Source of the DNA: DASTYK01 sp964430275
GTDB lineage: Bacteria > Gemmatimonadota > Gemmatimonadetes > Longimicrobiales > RSA9
Direction of reading: 5' to 3'
DNA: 23,058 nucleotides
Assembly: GCA_964430275.1 (NCBI GenBank)
Contig: CAYSGF010000058.1
Location: 1 to 23,058 of the forward strand
The notes beneath the pieces are model-generated. The model made no database searches. It saw only the letters and a list, made by a program, of their open reading frames with translations, and had not been told where the DNA came from. A program made the position numbers and the translations under genes. Below, piece by piece: positions 1 to 6,296 of the stretch (positions are counted from its first letter, which is position 1; the number at the start of each line of letters is the position of its first letter).

Positions 1-308
1 GCACCGGCCTTTGCGGCGGCCAGTGCGGCGATCCCGCCGCCTGCCCCGAAGTCGAGGACGCGCGCCCCCTTCACGTCATCGGGGCGGTCGAGCAGCACGC
101 GCGCGAGTGCGATGCCGGCGGGCCACGGATACGCCCAGAACGGGGATGGCAGCGTGGCCCCGGCGAGCGCTTCCGCGGCCGCCCACACCTCCACGAGCGC
201 GTGCGCCTGAAAGACCCGGATTTCCGGAACGAGCGGAGGCGAACCGAAGGCGGCGTGTTCTTCGAGGAGCGCGGCGAGGGTTGCTGGCGTCGGCGCGCGG
301 TGGCTCAT
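1..308 (-). CDS. Class I SAM-dependent methyltransferase, partial (C-terminus off the window)
   Basis: Only the first 102 residues are inside the window. They show the N-terminal pattern of the small protein/nicotinamide N-methyltransferase-like group (ETFB lysine methyltransferase or PrmA-like). A 'PPLVPEIR' segment lies at about 24-31, a 'PFWAYPWPAGIALAR' segment at about 56-70, and the SAM-binding motif I (VLDFGAGGG) at 84-92. The family transfers a methyl group from SAM, often to a protein lysine; the substrate cannot be read here. The ATG at 308 gives the usual family N-terminus, although the frame stays open upstream. No Shine-Dalgarno sequence is obvious. The gene starts 47 bp after the CAP lipoprotein gene on the same strand, so it may be the last member of that cluster, but a functional link is not evident. 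Confidence 0.82.
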   Translation of the reverse strand, partial: MSHRAPTPATLAALLEEHAAFGSPPLVPEIRVFQAHALVEVWAAAEALAGATLPSPFWAYPWPAGIALARVLLDRPDDVKGARVLDFGAGGGIAALAAAKAG

Positions 309-355
309 GCGGTAGCGCCGGACGGGGATGCGTGCCTCGGCGCGCGGTGGCCCAT

Positions 356-895
356 TCAGCGACGACGAATGAAGAGCTGTACGATAAACCAGTCGCCGTG
401 GTCGTCACGCACGATGCCGACGCCTGTGTCGGTGTAGCTCGGCTCGAGCATCTGAGCGCGGTGGGAGGCTGATCCGAGCCAGCCGGCCACGGCTTCGTCG
501 GCGATGTCGCGACTCGTGAAGGGGAGCTGGATCAGGTTCTCCCCCGCGAGCGTCCAGTTGGGCGCACCTGCGGCGGCGAGGCGCTGTGCGAACGTCTCGC
601 GTCCTTGCTGCTTGGAGGCGTGGTCGAGCTCGTGACGGTTCGCGAGCTCCCGCGCATGCTCGCGTGCAGCCTGCATCATCGCATCATTGCGCCGGAGCGC
701 GCGCGCATCCTGACGCGCGCGTGTTCGGTTGACCGCATCGATCGTCGCCTGTTCCAGCGCTGCAATGTCCGCACTCGTGCTCGTCGATGGCGGCACGGAC
801 TCCGGCAATACGACCGGGCCCGCACGGCCGAGCGGCAGCTGGCAGGCTCCCAGCACCAGGAAGGCCGGCACACACACGGACCGAAGCACGCTCAT
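356..895 (-). CDS. CAP/SCP-domain (YkwD-like) lipoprotein
   Basis: This 179-residue protein begins with a lipoprotein signal peptide whose lipobox is LGAC, with Cys18 as the predicted lipidated residue. A low-complexity Pro/Ser linker runs to about residue 42, followed by one CAP domain (about 45-177). The conserved CAP cavity residues are visible: His92 in 'LDHAS', Glu119 in 'AGEN' and His145 in 'ASHRAQML'. The family's closing pattern 'YTDTGVGIVRDD' is also present. Bacterial CAP proteins of this type are extracytoplasmic and mostly of unknown function. The start codon overlaps the stop of the upstream GMC oxidoreductase by 4 bp (ATGA), so translation is probably coupled. Location is inferred to be the periplasmic face of the cell envelope. 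Confidence 0.9.
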   Translation of the reverse strand: MSVLRSVCVPAFLVLGACQLPLGRAGPVVLPESVPPSTSTSADIAALEQATIDAVNRTRARQDARALRRNDAMMQAAREHARELANRHELDHASKQQGRETFAQRLAAAGAPNWTLAGENLIQLPFTSRDIADEAVAGWLGSASHRAQMLEPSYTDTGVGIVRDDHGDWFIVQLFIRRR

Positions 896-2436
896 GCGCC
901 TGCCGTGCCTTTCCGCTCGTGCAGCCCCGCCGCGATCCAGCGCGCAACGCCCATGATCGTCAGTGACGGATCCACGGAGATGCTCGTCGGTACGGCGGCT
1001 CCGTCCGCGACATAGAGGTTCGCGATCCGGTGTGCCTCACCGGTCGGCCCCGCAAAGGAGTCGGCCGGATCCGTGCCGATCGGTGCCGTTCCGATCAGGT
1101 GACTGCCGGCCGCGAACTGCGCGTTCGGCTGCACGCTGCGCGTCGTGATCTTCGTCGTGATGTCATGCTCGTTGTGCACGACCGTACCGTAAACGTCCGG
1201 GATCCACACCTCCTGTGCGCCTGCTGCCAGGAAGATGCGACTCGCGTTCTTCAGGTAATCGACCGCCTTGAGCTGATCGACGCCCTGCACACGGAACTCC
1301 GTGCGGCGGTGTCCGTCATCGTCGAGGAACACGCGGCCCGGATGTTCCTCGTCGATCACGCTCATCACCGAGCCGAGCTGGTGGTATTTCGTCATGCGTT
1401 CGGCGTGCACCGCGCCGGTATCGGACAGCATCGCGGCCAGGATGCCAGGCGACTGGTGGTTCGTGAGCATGATGTAGCCGCCACCCGCATACTCGCCGCG
1501 CTCGTCGTAGCGGATTTTGCGCGTGCCGTCGACGGCGTAGGCCGTCGGGATGCCCGTCGTGTTGTCGATCCGGCGGCCGAAGTCGGCCCACACGAAGTAG
1601 TGTGGGTTCACGTAGAATCGTCGGCCGACGGTGTCGTCCTGCACGTTGCGCAACAGCAGATCGGCGGTGCCGAGCGCACCGCCCGCCAGCACGACGACGT
1701 CCGCATCCACCCGAAAGCGGCCGCGCTCTGCCTTTGTCGTGCGATCCAGGAACACACCGGTCACGCCGCGCGCGCGCCCGTTCTCGATGAGCAGACGATC
1801 GACACGCGCATCGCTGTAGATCCGGCCGCCGCGCTTCGAGACGCGCGGAATCGTCGTGATGTGCTGGGAGGATTTCCGGTTGTAGGCACAGCCGAACTGC
1901 GTCCAGCCGCAGGCGATGCAGTCGATGCGCGCGGTCGGCACGGCGTGCCCCGCAATCCCCGTCGCCTCACAACCCTTGCGCACCAGTCGGTTGTTCTCGT
2001 TGAACAGCTCCTCGCCCGCGACATGGATCCCCAGCTCCTGCTCGATCGCAGTGAAGTGCGGGTCCAGCTCGTCCTCGTGCATCCAATCCAGGCCGAGCTC
2101 GTCGCGCCAACGCTGCAGCCGGTCCGTGGGCGGGCGGAAGGAGTCGCCCCAGTAGTGCACGGTGCAGCCGCCGACCGCCTCTGCGTAGTTCAGGAAGAGG
2201 CCGTTGTCGACGGTCGAGTCGAGGCCGCGCCGTCCGTTGAAGTCGCCCATGGCATCGTCTTCGCGCTGGGTGAAGTCCTCCGCGCGGAAGAAGCCGCCCT
2301 TCTCGAGCATGACCACGTTCCAGCCGCGCTCGGCAAGGTACGCCCCGAGCGTGCCGCCGCCGGCGCCCGTGCCGACGATCGCCACGTCGCAGCGCTCGTG
2401 CATCTCACCCTGCCGGTTCGTGCCCTGGATGATCAT
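892..2436 (-). CDS. GMC-family FAD-dependent oxidoreductase (gluconate/glucose dehydrogenase large-subunit type)
   Basis: The 514-residue protein has the FAD dinucleotide motif VGTGAGGGTLG at about 21-31. The C-terminal GMC domain carries the first active-site His (H446 in 'SHLIGT') and the 'NLYVADGAAVPT' signature. In sugar and alcohol dehydrogenases of this branch the subunit oxidises a hydroxyl group and passes electrons to a cytochrome. Between the FAD and substrate domains lies C173-x2-C176-x6-C183, resembling the CxxCGxCxxGC iron-sulfur motif of related enzymes, but with Thr179 in place of the third Cys. The second catalytic position, usually Asn or His before Pro, is Asp489. There is no signal peptide; export would depend on the Tat-signal small subunit encoded just upstream (4-bp overlap). 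A second possible start is Met12, preceded by AGGGTGAG. The substrate is unknown. Confidence 0.9.
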   Translation of the reverse strand: MIIQGTNRQGEMHERCDVAIVGTGAGGGTLGAYLAERGWNVVMLEKGGFFRAEDFTQREDDAMGDFNGRRGLDSTVDNGLFLNYAEAVGGCTVHYWGDSFRPPTDRLQRWRDELGLDWMHEDELDPHFTAIEQELGIHVAGEELFNENNRLVRKGCEATGIAGHAVPTARIDCIACGWTQFGCAYNRKSSQHITTIPRVSKRGGRIYSDARVDRLLIENGRARGVTGVFLDRTTKAERGRFRVDADVVVLAGGALGTADLLLRNVQDDTVGRRFYVNPHYFVWADFGRRIDNTTGIPTAYAVDGTRKIRYDERGEYAGGGYIMLTNHQSPGILAAMLSDTGAVHAERMTKYHQLGSVMSVIDEEHPGRVFLDDDGHRRTEFRVQGVDQLKAVDYLKNASRIFLAAGAQEVWIPDVYGTVVHNEHDITTKITTRSVQPNAQFAAGSHLIGTAPIGTDPADSFAGPTGEAHRIANLYVADGAAVPTSISVDPSLTIMGVARWIAAGLHERKGTAGA

Positions 2437-2996
2437 GCGATCTCGCCGTAGTCCACGGGAGTTACGGGCAGTGCCATGCGCTCGGGCCAGGGACCCTCGA
2501 AGCCCGTCAGGGGGCGGGTGCGGTCATCCATGTACGCGAAATAGTGAACGAAGCCTTTCAGCGCTTGAAATGCAGCGCGCCGCAGCTCGAAGCGGCTGCG
2601 TGCCCAGCCGTTCAGGTACATGAGGCGAGAGGCGGGCGTCAGCGCCGTAAAACGGCGGAGGTGGCCGCCCAGCGGTGTCGCATGCTGAATGATACCGAGC
2701 ACGGTCTTCATGTCGGTACGAATCGGGTCGCCGACCGCCGCCAGCTCGTGATCGATCCGCTGCGCGACAGTCGCCGGCTCGACCGGCACACCCGCGAGCA
2801 TCGCCTCCGCCGCCGCACGTGCGACCGCATACTCCTTGGGCGTCAGCGCTGCCAGCTCGACGCCGTCCGCGCCCGCCGCAGGATAGTCCCGCGCACACCC
2901 GGCGGGCAGCAGGGAGGCGGCCGCTATCGCGGCGGTACCGCCCGCCGTCGCACGCAGGAACGAGCGCCGGTCCAGTTCGTTGGGTCGCGGATGCAT
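2433..2996 (-). CDS. Gluconate 2-dehydrogenase subunit 3-like protein with Tat signal and lipobox
   Basis: The 187-residue protein starts with a twin-arginine signal (R10-R11-S-F-L), a hydrophobic Ala-rich stretch, and a lipobox-like LPAGC with Cys34. It is therefore likely a Tat-exported lipoprotein. The mature part matches the gluconate 2-dehydrogenase subunit 3 family: an early 'LTPKEYAVARAAAEAML' helix, an acidic/helical middle, and a late 'RRAAFQALKGFVHYFAYMD' block. In known enzymes this small subunit accompanies the FAD subunit and carries it through the Tat pathway. It is the first gene of the minus-strand cluster, and its stop overlaps the GMC start by 4 bp. No cytochrome c subunit gene is present nearby. 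No Shine-Dalgarno precedes the ATG, and a -10-like hexamer lies 9 nt upstream of it, so the mRNA may be leaderless. Confidence 0.88.
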   Translation of the reverse strand: MHPRPNELDRRSFLRATAGGTAAIAAASLLPAGCARDYPAAGADGVELAALTPKEYAVARAAAEAMLAGVPVEPATVAQRIDHELAAVGDPIRTDMKTVLGIIQHATPLGGHLRRFTALTPASRLMYLNGWARSRFELRRAAFQALKGFVHYFAYMDDRTRPLTGFEGPWPERMALPVTPVDYGEIA

Positions 2997-3005
2997 GGGT
3001 GCTTG

Positions 3006-3034
3006 AAGCTAGGCGCGCCCGCCGGGATTCGGAA
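3006..3034 (-). promoter_or_regulatory. Possible promoter of the dehydrogenase cluster (near-leaderless)
   Basis: On the minus strand the hexamer TAGCTT occupies 3011-3006, ending 9 nt before the ATG at 2996. A weak -35 match (TTCCGA) lies 17 bp upstream. A transcript starting at the usual distance would have almost no 5' leader, which agrees with the absent Shine-Dalgarno. This is an inference from a weak consensus match only. Confidence 0.3.
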
Positions 3035-3131
3035 GCCGTGCGGCGCGCGACAGCCTGTTTCCACGGGCGCGAGGCGGTATCCGCGCATGCCGGGGCACGC
3101 TCCCGGACGCCGATCGACCCGTCTCGCCACG

Positions 3132-3160
3132 TTGTATCCCCCTCTGGTGATGGTTAGATT
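3132..3160 (+). promoter_or_regulatory. Possible sigma70-type promoter of the dehydrogenase/oxoamine synthase pair
   Basis: TTGTAT at 3132-3137 is followed after a 17-bp spacer by TAGATT at 3155-3160. It lies in the divergent gap upstream of the zinc-dependent dehydrogenase. If real, it overlaps the ATG at 3150 and places the transcript start near 3167, which favours the TTG at 3207 as the start of that gene. Confidence 0.4.
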
Positions 3161-3206
3161 GCGGGATTCCTTCGCCGCCATCTTTGAAGCAGGCAGCCAA
3201 CGGACT

Positions 3207-4424
3207 TTGCACGCCGTCCGCTTTCATTATCGTCCCGCCCGGTATCTCCTGACCCGTGCCGTATCGAAGCGGCGGCCTGGCATGGCGCTGGGACGACTCG
3301 GGTGCGTGTCGCTGGACCGCGTCGAGCCGACCGCGCTTCCGGGCCAGGAGTGGGTGCGCGTGAACACGACCTTGAGTGGCATCTGCGGCAGCGATCTGTC
3401 GGCAGTGACCGCCCACGACTCGTTCACGCTCGAGCCGTTCGGTGCGTATCCGTTCGTGTTCGGTCACGAGAACATCGGCCGGATCGCTGAAGCCGGCAGT
3501 GCGGCATCCGCCTGGCAGACGGGCGAGCGCGTGATCGTGAATCCGATGCTCGGCTGCCGCCAACGGGCGCTCGATCCGGAATGCGCTGCTTGCGCGCGCG
3601 GTGAGTACGGTCTCTGCCGGCGCACGAACGAGGGCGTCGTCGGTGGCGGACCGATGATCGGCTACAACCCGCGGACGGGCGGTGGCTGGGCGGAATCGTT
3701 TCTGGCGCACGCATCGCAGCTCCATCGCACGCATGCGCTTACGGACGAAATCGCCGTGCTGACGGATCCGTTTGCTTCCGCGCTGCGCCCGGTGCTGCTG
3801 CAGCCGCCGGCGGAGGACGACGTCGTGCTCGTGCTCGGCGCTGGCTCGATCGGGTTGCTGACGGTGGTGGCCCTCCGCGCCACCGGCTGGACCGGCCCCG
3901 TAGCGATTCTGGGCCGCTACGATTTCCAGCTCGAGAAGGCGGAGGCGGTGGGCGCGGACCTACGCTTCCGCAGCCGCGACGAGGTGTATGCGTGGGCGGA
4001 GCGCCTGCCGGGCGCCGTCGCCTACAAGCCGTCGCTGGCGCCGCGGTTCGTCGAGGGCGGCCCTTCGCTGGTGTACGACACGGTCGGCAGCGAGAGCACG
4101 ATTGGCGACTCGCTGGCGCTCGTTCGGGAGGGGGGACGAGTCGTGCTGGTGGGCGGTGCGGCGCGCGCGCGCGTCGACTGGACGAGGGTCTGGTACCGCC
4201 AGATCACGCTCGCCGGTATCTTTGCCTACGGCCTGGCCCCCTTCGAAGGCGAAGATCGCGACATTTACGACATTGCGATCGAGCTGCTCCGGCGGCGGGA
4301 TTACACCGGGATCGGGCTGCTGACTCACGTGTTCGAACTGGAGGATTATCGTGCAGCACTCCACGCCGCCCTCAGCAAAGGCGGACACCGCTCCATCAAA
4401 GTCGCGCTCCGCCCGCATGCATAG
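3207..4424 (+). CDS. Zinc-dependent medium-chain dehydrogenase (alcohol/glucose dehydrogenase-like)
   Basis: From the TTG start the protein has 405 residues. It shows the MDR layout. A catalytic-zinc Cys60 sits in 'GICGSDL' and His87-Glu88 in 'FGHENIG'. A structural-zinc loop has Cys117, 126, 129 and 137. The Rossmann motif GAGSIG is at 211-216. The end of the second Rossmann strand reads Gly236-Arg237 rather than Asp/Glu, which suggests NADP(H). The substrate is not identifiable; glucose 1-dehydrogenase-like and alcohol dehydrogenase-like are both possible. The frame also has ATGs at 3150 and 3282. I chose TTG 3207 because family homology ('AVRFH...') begins there and the 3150 ATG lies inside a candidate promoter. 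The stop overlaps the next gene by 8 nt, so the two are probably co-expressed. Confidence 0.85.
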   Translation: MHAVRFHYRPARYLLTRAVSKRRPGMALGRLGCVSLDRVEPTALPGQEWVRVNTTLSGICGSDLSAVTAHDSFTLEPFGAYPFVFGHENIGRIAEAGSAASAWQTGERVIVNPMLGCRQRALDPECAACARGEYGLCRRTNEGVVGGGPMIGYNPRTGGGWAESFLAHASQLHRTHALTDEIAVLTDPFASALRPVLLQPPAEDDVVLVLGAGSIGLLTVVALRATGWTGPVAILGRYDFQLEKAEAVGADLRFRSRDEVYAWAERLPGAVAYKPSLAPRFVEGGPSLVYDTVGSESTIGDSLALVREGGRVVLVGGAARARVDWTRVWYRQITLAGIFAYGLAPFEGEDRDIYDIAIELLRRRDYTGIGLLTHVFELEDYRAALHAALSKGGHRSIKVALRPHA

Positions 4425-5745
4425 GGACGAGGAGGGCGTGGAGCTGACGGTGTTACCGTCTGAGAACGGCGCGGGCGACCTGACCGGCTATACGAGCGAT
4501 CCCTTCTGGGGCTGGATGCAGGGGCGCGCGGCCGAGGACATGATCGAGGTCGGGTCGCTCCTGGACGTGCCGAACGTACGCCGCTGGTTCCAGCTCTTCG
4601 AGATGGGCCTGCGCGAGTCGCTCTACACCTATCAGGTTCCGCTCTCGATGAAATGCGGGCCGGACACCGAGGCGCTGGGCGAGCGACTCATCATGTTCTC
4701 GACGTACAGCTACCTCGGGCTGATCGGCCATCCGCGCATCCAGCGCGCGGTGCGTGGCGCGATCGAGCGCTACGGCACGTCGACGGGTGGCGTGCGCCTG
4801 CTGACGGGCACTCTCGAGCTGCACCACGAGCTCGAGCACGAGCTCGCCCGCTTCCTCGGGCAGGAGGGCGCCGCCGTCTTCGCGAGCGGCTACGACGCAA
4901 ACATCGCCGCCATCACGTCGCTCTTCGGGCCCGACGACTATGCGATCCTCGACCAGTACGCGCACCAGAGCATCCATGACGGCGCACGCATGGCGCACTG
5001 CGAGGTCCGTCGCTTCAAGCACAATGACATGCAGGACCTGGGGCGGCGCCTGCGCCAGGCGCAGAACAAGGGCGCGCGCCGGATCCTGATCGCCGTCGAC
5101 TCCGTCTTCAGCATGGACGGTGACGAAGCACCGGTGGCGGAGCTCGTCGCGATCAAGAAGCAGTACGGTGCGTTCCTGCTCGTCGACGAGGCGCACTCGA
5201 TCGGTGCCGTCGGTCCGACCGGCCGCGGCATCTGCGAGCAGCAGGGCGTCGATCCGGCGGGCATCGATATCCTGACCGGCTCGCTCTCCAAGGCGATCCC
5301 GTCGTCCGGCGGCTTCGTCGCCGGCTCGCTCGGCCTCAAGTACTACATCCAGCACGGCTCGGCGCCGTACATGTTCAGCGCCGCACTGACACCCGCGAAT
5401 TCCGCCGCCATCCTCGAGACGCTGCGCATCCTCCAGGAGGAGCCCGGGCACATCGAGCGGCTGCGCGAGAACACGCGCTGCCTACAGGACGGGCTGCACG
5501 CGCTCGGCCTCCAGACCACGCCGTCCACCACACCGGTCGTTCCGGTGCTGCTCGGCGACGAGTTCAAGGCCTACCGCTGGGCGCGCCGCCTCCTCGACCG
5601 CGGCATCTTCGTCTCCGCCGTGGTCTACCCAGCGGTCTCACCCGGCCAGGCACGACTCCGGCTGTGCGCCACCGCCGCGCACCGCCCCGAGCACTTCGAG
5701 CGGCTGTTCGAAGGACTGCGGGAGTGCCTGGAGGTGGATGGGTAA
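4417..5745 (+). CDS. PLP-dependent alpha-oxoamine synthase family protein (AONS/KBL/SPT type)
   Basis: The 442-residue protein belongs to fold-type I PLP enzymes that condense an amino acid with an acyl thioester and release CO2. Seen in order: 'STYSYLGL' at 95-102, 'YGTSTGGVRLLTG' at about 119-131, His183 in 'YAHQSIHDG' (ring-stacking), D257-E-A-H260, and the Schiff-base Lys292 in 'TGSLSKA'. About 85 residues precede the core, longer than in typical KBL or BioF, with an unplaced 'DPFWGWMQGRAAEDMIEVG' segment. Candidate products are a 3-ketosphinganine, an aminoketone, or 2-amino-3-ketobutyrate; none is decided. The start is ambiguous: ATG 4417 overlaps the upstream gene by 8 nt without a Shine-Dalgarno. 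GTG 4351 has GGAGG six bases upstream but would overlap by 74 nt; GTG 4438 and 4450 also exist. Pairing with the dehydrogenase suggests reduction of the aminoketone product (inference). Confidence 0.87.
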   Translation: MHRDEEGVELTVLPSENGAGDLTGYTSDPFWGWMQGRAAEDMIEVGSLLDVPNVRRWFQLFEMGLRESLYTYQVPLSMKCGPDTEALGERLIMFSTYSYLGLIGHPRIQRAVRGAIERYGTSTGGVRLLTGTLELHHELEHELARFLGQEGAAVFASGYDANIAAITSLFGPDDYAILDQYAHQSIHDGARMAHCEVRRFKHNDMQDLGRRLRQAQNKGARRILIAVDSVFSMDGDEAPVAELVAIKKQYGAFLLVDEAHSIGAVGPTGRGICEQQGVDPAGIDILTGSLSKAIPSSGGFVAGSLGLKYYIQHGSAPYMFSAALTPANSAAILETLRILQEEPGHIERLRENTRCLQDGLHALGLQTTPSTTPVVPVLLGDEFKAYRWARRLLDRGIFVSAVVYPAVSPGQARLRLCATAAHRPEHFERLFEGLRECLEVDG

Positions 5746-5772
5746 GGCGCGAGGCGCGGAAAACAACTCCTT

Positions 5773-6103
5773 TTCACCACAGAGCCCGCAGAGCGCACCG
5801 AGGCATCGCGCCTGCCGCAGGAATCCGGCGCACAGGAAGCGCCGGATAGCTATGGCTACGCGCGCGCTTCCGGCTGCCTGCGCGTGCGCAGACTTCAAGC
5901 GCGGTCGCCGGCCCCGCGAAAGATGGGAAGCTGAGGCTCAGCCGGGATCACAAACCGCCCGCGAGCCAAACCAGAATCAGGATCCAGATCCCGCCGCGAC
6001 GTCGGCTCCATGCCCGGCAATCTGATCATTTGAGGGCTCCTCTGCCGCACTTCCGCTCCTTCCGCGACGAACCCTCTGTGTCCTCCGCGAGCTCTGTGGT
6101 GAA
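5773..6103. repeat. 331-bp segment bounded by 31-bp imperfect inverted repeats (MITE-like)
   Basis: The left arm 5773-5803 begins TTCACCACAGAG, and the reverse complement of the right arm 6073-6103 begins with the same 13 bases. By hand alignment the arms match at 26 of 31 positions. Between them there is no transposase or plausible gene, but there are several hairpins. The arrangement resembles a small non-autonomous mobile or interspersed element. The flanking bases do not show a convincing target-site duplication (TT on the left, GA on the right). Confidence 0.6.
5823..5847. other. Perfect 9-bp hairpin inside the inverted-repeat segment
   Basis: ATCCGGCGC (5823-5831) pairs perfectly with GCGCCGGAT (5839-5847) around a 7-nt loop. 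No T-run follows on either strand, so it is not a clear intrinsic terminator for the oxoamine synthase gene that ends 78 bp upstream, although it could protect the 3' end of that transcript. Confidence 0.5.
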
Positions 6104-6119
6104 GAGAGGTGTTCCGTTT

Positions 6120-6141
6120 CCCCTCCCTCTCCCCCTCCCCC
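6120..6141 (-). other. G-quadruplex motif (minus strand) / polypyrimidine tract
   Basis: Read on the minus strand, the tract has G-runs of 5, 5, 3 and 4 separated by loops of only 1, 3 and 1 bases. Short loops and long runs make this a strong canonical G4 motif. It lies 16 bp beyond the right inverted-repeat arm and about 155 bp upstream of the TPR/GWxTD-like gene. It could alternatively be only a C-rich composition patch. Confidence 0.5.
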
Positions 6142-6296
6142 ATGGCACGCCTCACGCAGTATCTTTCCGGCGAGGCCAGGTGTAGCAGACTGGTCGGTCA
6201 CGAAGGCACGGAAGCCGTCGAGCGCATGTCCCGCGCGCTGGCGGTCGCGATCCCGCCCGATCAATCGCACCTGCCGTCCCGCTCCGGAGACCCTGC

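Larger units (their letters stand above)
5746..6296. other. Gene-free intergenic region, 551 bp
   Basis: I find no convincing coding frame here. The stretch holds the inverted-repeat-bounded segment (5773-6103) with internal hairpins, and a C-rich tract that is a G-quadruplex motif on the minus strand. It also holds the leader of the TPR/GWxTD-like gene, which has GGAGA about 7 nt before its ATG. A weak TATCTT at 6160-6165 is the only -10-like hexamer noticed, and it lacks a -35 partner. Confidence 0.6.

Noticed and set aside
1030..2451. A 473-codon plus-strand frame antisense to the GMC oxidoreductase
   Set aside because: Its composition is typical of a shadow frame, it has no recognisable motifs, and it fully overlaps a gene with clear family signatures.
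2544..3149. A 5' extension of the zinc dehydrogenase frame by about 200 codons
   Set aside because: It is antisense to the subunit-3 gene, Arg-rich, and has no similarity to MDR proteins; the true start lies at 3150-3207.
3207..5745. Assignment as tdh-kbl threonine degradation
   Set aside because: The gene layout fits, but the dehydrogenase's N-terminal and coenzyme-binding sequences and the synthase's long N-terminal region do not match the standard enzymes closely enough.
6180..6240. A tRNA-like fold in the leader of the TPR/GWxTD-like gene
   Set aside because: A short GGTCGGTCACGAAGG stretch looked suggestive, but no acceptor stem, T-arm or conserved TTCGA-type loop could be placed.
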